Shown: positions 59,887-64,000 of the stretch, piece by piece | Layout of the letters: each line of letters begins with the position of its first letter | How positions within the stretch are numbered: position 1 is the first letter of the stretch | NCBI GenBank assembly: GCA_944328445.1 | Contig: CALVHO010000010.1 | Location: 1 to 64,000 of the forward strand | Direction of reading: 5' to 3' | Origin: an uncultured Clostridia bacterium | GTDB lineage: Bacteria > Bacillota > Clostridia > Christensenellales > Borkfalkiaceae | Length of the DNA stretch: 64,000 nucleotides | Notes under the pieces: generated by a model | The model's input: the letters and a program-made list of their open reading frames with translations, nothing else | Database searches by the model: none | Told to the model about the DNA's origin: nothing | Made by a program: the position numbers and the translations under genes

Positions 59887-59927
59887 GCAAAAACGCGGGT
59901 ACGTACCCGCAAAAGGAGGGCGGGCGC

Positions 59928-61697
<1,770 letters not shown>

Positions 61698-61719
61698 CGC
61701 CCCCGCGCGCAAGGCGAAG

Positions 61720-62064
61720 TCATCTTTGCGCCAGTAGCTGTGCGATTTTGAACAGAAGTTCGCGCTTGTTTTCGGATAAATGTAGGATAATGGAGCGAAA
61801 ATTTTCGATTTCCGGATCGGAAAGTTGTTTGCAACGCTCACGGTAATAGCGAGCGATTCTCGCTATGCATGAGACCTCGTCTTCTTCCGCTGGCAGTCCA
61901 AGCGCGTCTGCTATTTTGGAAGCCGTTGTCGAAGACTTTTTATTTTGGTCGTCGGTTAAAAAACCGTAAAGGCTACACACCCGTATGCCGCTTTTACTGC
62001 TCAGTTCGGAGATGGGTAACTTTTGCATGAGGCGTATTTCATTCAGATATTGATATACTTTCAT
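61720..62064 (-). CDS. Small XRE-like helix-turn-helix protein
   Basis: A 114-aa protein. Residues 1-60 look like a helix-turn-helix of the XRE type (NEIRLMQKLPISELSSKSGI followed by SSTTASKIADALGLPAEE). The remainder is helical and Leu-rich (LLFKIAQLLAQR). Family assignment is tentative. Its base composition is clearly more AT-rich than the surroundings, which suggests recent arrival. It is divergent from a second small HTH gene, like a repressor pair. AAGGAG precedes the ATG at 62064. No terminator separates it from glmS, which converges on it. Confidence 0.75.
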   Translation of the reverse strand: MKVYQYLNEIRLMQKLPISELSSKSGIRVCSLYGFLTDDQNKKSSTTASKIADALGLPAEEDEVSCIARIARYYRERCKQLSDPEIENFRSIILHLSENKRELLFKIAQLLAQR

Positions 62065-62085
62065 TTTCGAAGCTCCTTTTTGAAT

Positions 62086-62114
62086 ATTCTATATCAATAT
62101 ACTGATAATGTCAA
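62086..62114 (-). promoter_or_regulatory. Promoter of the minus-strand HTH gene
   Basis: Minus strand: TTGACA (62109-62114), 17-nt spacer, TAGAAT (62086-62091). Confidence 0.8.
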
Positions 62115-62140
62115 TCAATATACTGATAAAATAGTATACT
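62092..62140. promoter_or_regulatory. Shared operator: TCAATATACTGATAA repeats
   Basis: TCAATATACTGATAA occurs twice at a 22- to 23-nt interval (about 62094-62108 and 62115-62129), and a partial third (TAGTATACTGAG) covers the plus-strand -10 (TATACT, 62135-62140). The repeats overlap both divergent promoters, as expected for autoregulation by one of the flanking HTH proteins. Confidence 0.7.
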
Positions 62141-62146
62141 GAGCGT

Positions 62147-62350
62147 ATGAATTTCGGGGATCGCATCAAAGAGCTGCGGCAGGAGAGGGGGATAACGCAG
62201 TCCGCCCTGGCAACCGCGCTCGGCTGTTCGCAATCGATGGTGGCGCAGTGGGAAGCGCACAAAAACAAGCCGACGGAGGAGTTTATCGTGCAGGCGGCGC
62301 AGTACTTCGGCGTGTCCTGCGATTATCTGCTCGGCTTGCGCGACGATTGA
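62147..62350 (+). CDS. XRE/Cro family HTH regulator
   Basis: A 67-aa, single-domain Cro/CI-type DNA-binding protein: FGDRIKELRQERGITQSALA, then ALGCSQSMVAQWEAHKNKP, and YFGVSCDYLLGL, the full five-helix pattern. It has no other domain, so it acts as repressor or partner of the divergent HTH protein. There is no ribosome site: the -10 TATACT ends 6 nt before the ATG, so the message is probably leaderless. Downstream is only a terminator. Confidence 0.9.
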   Translation: MNFGDRIKELRQERGITQSALATALGCSQSMVAQWEAHKNKPTEEFIVQAAQYFGVSCDYLLGLRDD

Positions 62351-62452
62351 AAGCCGCGCGGCGCCCCCGCGAGCAAGGCGCGCGCCCGCACGGCCCCGCC
62401 GAAGCGGCGGCAAAGCAGCGCCGCATGTTCACGGTTTTGCAAAAGCAATGCA

Positions 62453-62490
62453 AAAAGGCCCTCCTGATGCGGAAGGCCTTTTCGTTTTTT
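62453..62490. terminator. Bidirectional terminator
   Basis: AAAAGGCC (62453-62460) pairs with GGCCTTTT (62474-62481), followed by CGTTTTTT, between convergent genes. Confidence 0.85.
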
Positions 62491-62494
62491 GCCG

Positions 62495-62929
62495 TTACAG
62501 GTAGGTTTTGAGGCGCTTTTCGTACCCCTCTTCCAGCCGCAAAAGCTCCCTCGCCACGGCGACGATCTCGCCGTCCTCGCTTTTGCAGTCGCCGAGCGAG
62601 CGCGAGAGGGCGGTGATGCCCATCACGGTGCCCTGCGTCATCATCTCCGCGATGTGCGCGCGCGAATCGTCTTTGAGGGTGTTCATCTTGATGGAACCCC
62701 ACATCATCGCCTTTTTGATGGGGTTGGGCTCTTTCAGTTCCAGCCCGCGCTCGTGCGCGCACTGCGCGGCGCGGCCCGCGATGTGTTCGTAGCCTTCGTG
62801 CATCTTTTTCAGCTCCTCTTTGAGTGCCTCGTCCTGCGTTTCGGGCAGGATGTCGGCGATGGAGCGCAGCGCGTAGTGCGCGTTGCGGTACACTTCGGCG
62901 AGAAGTTCTTCTTCCTTTTTGCTGTCCAT
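62495..62929 (-). CDS. Conserved helical hypothetical protein, ferritin-like fold suspected
   Basis: A 144-aa protein that I cannot name firmly. The sequence is all-helical, with heptad-like spacing: EEELLAEVYRNAHYALRSIA, KEELKKMHEGYEHIAGRAAQ, and the conserved block SRAHIAEMMTQGTVMGITAL. Similar proteins are common in Clostridia and look like four-helix bundles of the ferritin or DUF2383 type, but the usual iron ligands are not clearly in place. AAGGAGGG precedes the ATG at 62929. A TATAAAAGG stretch at about 62971-62979 on the minus strand may be its -10. Confidence 0.75.
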   Translation of the reverse strand: MDSKKEEELLAEVYRNAHYALRSIADILPETQDEALKEELKKMHEGYEHIAGRAAQCAHERGLELKEPNPIKKAMMWGSIKMNTLKDDSRAHIAEMMTQGTVMGITALSRSLGDCKSEDGEIVAVARELLRLEEGYEKRLKTYL

Positions 62930-63036
62930 GTTCCCTCCTTTTTTGACAGTTTGCGCGCATCTCCCTCCTTTTATACGCCGCATGAACGCGCTTTGCGGCC
63001 CGCGGCGGAAAATCGCAAAGGGCGGCGGAAAATCGC

Positions 63037-63065
63037 TTGACAAGCGCGCGCGTATATGGTAGAGT
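63037..63065 (+). promoter_or_regulatory. Promoter of rplU-rpmA
   Basis: TTGACA (63037-63042), 17-nt spacer, TAGAGT (63060-63065). Confidence 0.7.
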
Positions 63066-63069
63066 ATAC

Positions 63070-63150
63070 CCCGAGCCGCTCGTAGCGGGCTTTTTAAGCG
63101 CGCGGTTTTCGCGCCGCCTTGGCACACGGCGAGACTGGAAAGAGGAGGTA
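63070..63150 (+). ncRNA. Ribosomal protein L21 leader with attenuator-like hairpin
   Basis: An early hairpin AGCCGCT / AGCGGGCT followed by T5 (63074-63095) resembles an attenuator. The following CCTTGGCACACGGCGAGACT and the AGAGGAGG ribosome site resemble the L21 leader known before rplU in Firmicutes. It probably gives autogenous control. The boundaries are approximate. Confidence 0.65.
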
Positions 63151-63157
63151 AATTCTT

Positions 63158-63463
63158 TTGTACGCGATCATCGAAAACGGAAGCAAACAGTACAAGGTTT
63201 GCGAAGGCGACGTCGTGCGGGTCGAAAAACTCAAAGTGAACGTGGGCGATACCGTCGAATTCAAGGCCGTCATGATCTCCGACGAAAACGGGGTCAAGAC
63301 GGGCGCGGACGTGGCATCCGCCAAGGTCAGCGCGACGGTCGAAGCGCAGGACAAGTTCAAAAAGATCGTCGTCTTCAAGTACAAGGCGAAGAAGAACGAG
63401 CGTAAAAAGCAGGGCCATCGCCAGCCCTTCACCCAAGTGAAGATCGAAAAGATCTCGCTGTAA
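63158..63463 (+). CDS. rplU: 50S ribosomal protein L21
   Basis: L21 (101 aa) binds 23S rRNA in the large subunit. YAIIENGSKQYKVCEGDVVRVEKL and the C-terminal GHRQPFTQVKIEKI are diagnostic. The start is TTG at 63158, with GAGGAGGT seven nt upstream; no ATG fits the N-terminus. It lies 24 nt before rpmA. The ysxB/prp gene, often found between the two in Firmicutes, is absent. Confidence 0.97.
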   Translation: MYAIIENGSKQYKVCEGDVVRVEKLKVNVGDTVEFKAVMISDENGVKTGADVASAKVSATVEAQDKFKKIVVFKYKAKKNERKKQGHRQPFTQVKIEKISL

Positions 63464-63487
63464 CGCCTATCGAAGGAGGAACAAAAC

Positions 63488-63769
63488 ATGATCCTGATTA
63501 GTTTGTTTGCTCATAAAAAAGGGACGGGCTCCTCGCACAACGGCCGCGACAGCGAGGCGAAGCGCCTCGGCGTCAAGCGCGCCGACGGGCAGGAAGTGCT
63601 CGCGGGCAACATCCTCGTGCGCCAGCGCGGCACCAAGTTCCACCCGGGCAACAATGTCGGCATCGGCAAGGACGATACCCTCTTTGCCTTGGTCGACGGC
63701 GTCGTCCGTTTCGAGCGCCTGGGCAAGGACAGGAAGCAGGTCAGCGTCTACGCCAAAGCGGCGCAGTAA
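63488..63769 (+). CDS. rpmA: 50S ribosomal protein L27
   Basis: L27 (93 aa) reaches the peptidyl-transferase centre. [20 protein letters not shown] and [20 protein letters not shown] are canonical. The N-terminus [16 protein letters not shown] carries an 8-residue extension before AHKKG, a shortened form of the peptide that the protease Prp removes in Firmicutes. AAGGAGG precedes the ATG. Confidence 0.97.
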   Translation: MILISLFAHKKGTGSSHNGRDSEAKRLGVKRADGQEVLAGNILVRQRGTKFHPGNNVGIGKDDTLFALVDGVVRFERLGKDRKQVSVYAKAAQ

Positions 63770-63786
63770 CAAAAAAACGTCATTTC

Positions 63787-63826
63787 GGCGCCCCCGCGGC
63801 TTTGGCCGCGGGGGCGCCTTTCCCTT
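63787..63826 (+). terminator. Terminator after rpmA
   Basis: GGCGCCCCCGCGGC (63787-63800) pairs with GCCGCGGGGGCGCC (63805-63818), followed by TTTCCCTTTT. Confidence 0.85.
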
Positions 63827-63936
63827 TTCGGCTACGAAGAACAAAGCGGCAGGGCAGGGCACCGCGCCGCGCGGCGGAAAGAGCCCGTGTGCATGAAAAA
63901 AACGCCAAAGAATTTTGCAAACATCGTCGATATACT

Positions 63937-63965
63937 TTGACTTTTCCCGCGCGATATGGTATTCT
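63937..63965 (+). promoter_or_regulatory. Promoter at the right edge
   Basis: TTGACT (63937-63942), 17-nt spacer, TATTCT (63960-63965). The gene it drives lies beyond the window. Confidence 0.75.
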
Positions 63966-64000
63966 AAATAAGCGCTTAAACGGCGCAGCCACATGCAGAA

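Noticed and set aside
59846..59927. Possible glmS ribozyme upstream of glmS.
   Set aside because: The gap is only 82 nt, contains simple hairpins and lacks the ribozyme core sequence.

Overview
The window reads as a chromosomal segment of a GC-rich, spore-forming member of the Clostridia (Bacillota). The evidence is the set of sporulation genes (SpoIIID, YqfC, YqfD, a YlmC/YmxH-type PRC-barrel protein, SpoIVFA/SpoIVFB-like), the classical Firmicutes run phoH-pgpH-ybeY-era, an LplABC-type sugar ABC transporter, an MsmX-type multitask ATPase, an RNase E/G, rplU-rpmA, and near-consensus TTGACA-17-TATAAT promoters. A Christensenellales-like relative would fit, but that is inference and no rRNA is present. 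There is no sign of an integrated prophage, CRISPR array or insertion sequence.

Layout. 1-362: 131-bp tandem repeats and a terminator-like palindrome. 363-1562 (-): AAA/DUF4143 ATPase with its own promoter. 1937-8496 (+): dTDP-L-rhamnose operon (rfbA, rfbC, rfbB, glycosyltransferase, rfbD, two-domain glycosyltransferase). 8672-10072 (-): PurF paralogue with Ser where the catalytic Cys should be. 10372-11759: spoIIID and a PRC-barrel protein. 11875-14062 (+): GNAT acetyltransferase, then a cobalamin riboswitch controlling a DUF4430 lipoprotein and an ECF S-component. 14181-26177 (+): a carbohydrate-utilisation locus with an AraC regulator, a GH4 glycosidase, a nucleoside-hydrolase-family protein, two LplB/LplC-like permeases, a solute-binding lipoprotein, a GH110-like parallel beta-helix protein and a repeat-built binding lipoprotein.

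26431-32169: M18 aminopeptidase, ylmC-like gene, choloylglycine-hydrolase family enzyme, M1 metallopeptidase lipoprotein, FmdB-type zinc ribbon and a DUF2238-like membrane protein. 32397-37449 (+): tightly overlapping yqfC-yqfD-phoH-pgpH-ybeY-era. 37628-38713 (-): ThiT thiamine S-component under a TPP riboswitch. 38786-46822: YfbR-like phosphohydrolase, PepV-like dipeptidase, argF, MsmX-like ATPase, thioesterase, TIM-barrel epimerase, pgi. 47147-48430: orphan phage-tail-fibre-like gene. 48627-52581 (-): metF, stand-alone MetH reactivation domain, metH. 52806-56396 (+): spoIVFA/spoIVFB-like pair and RNase G. 56591-61697: kinase-GNAT fusion, then glmU (acetyltransferase part only), glmM and glmS. 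61720-63769: divergent small HTH pair, helical hypothetical protein, rplU and rpmA.

Several parts fit together. B12 uptake (riboswitch, DUF4430, ECF S) matches the B12-dependent MetH with its separate reactivase and MetF. The sugar locus lacks an ATPase, which the MsmX-like protein at 42147 could provide. Three glm genes supply UDP-GlcNAc precursors. The most curious whole-window signals are a short motif with core TGAACG recurring in many intergenic spaces on both strands, and a nearly identical 24-bp promoter-like element upstream of the ylmC-like and glmU-like genes.
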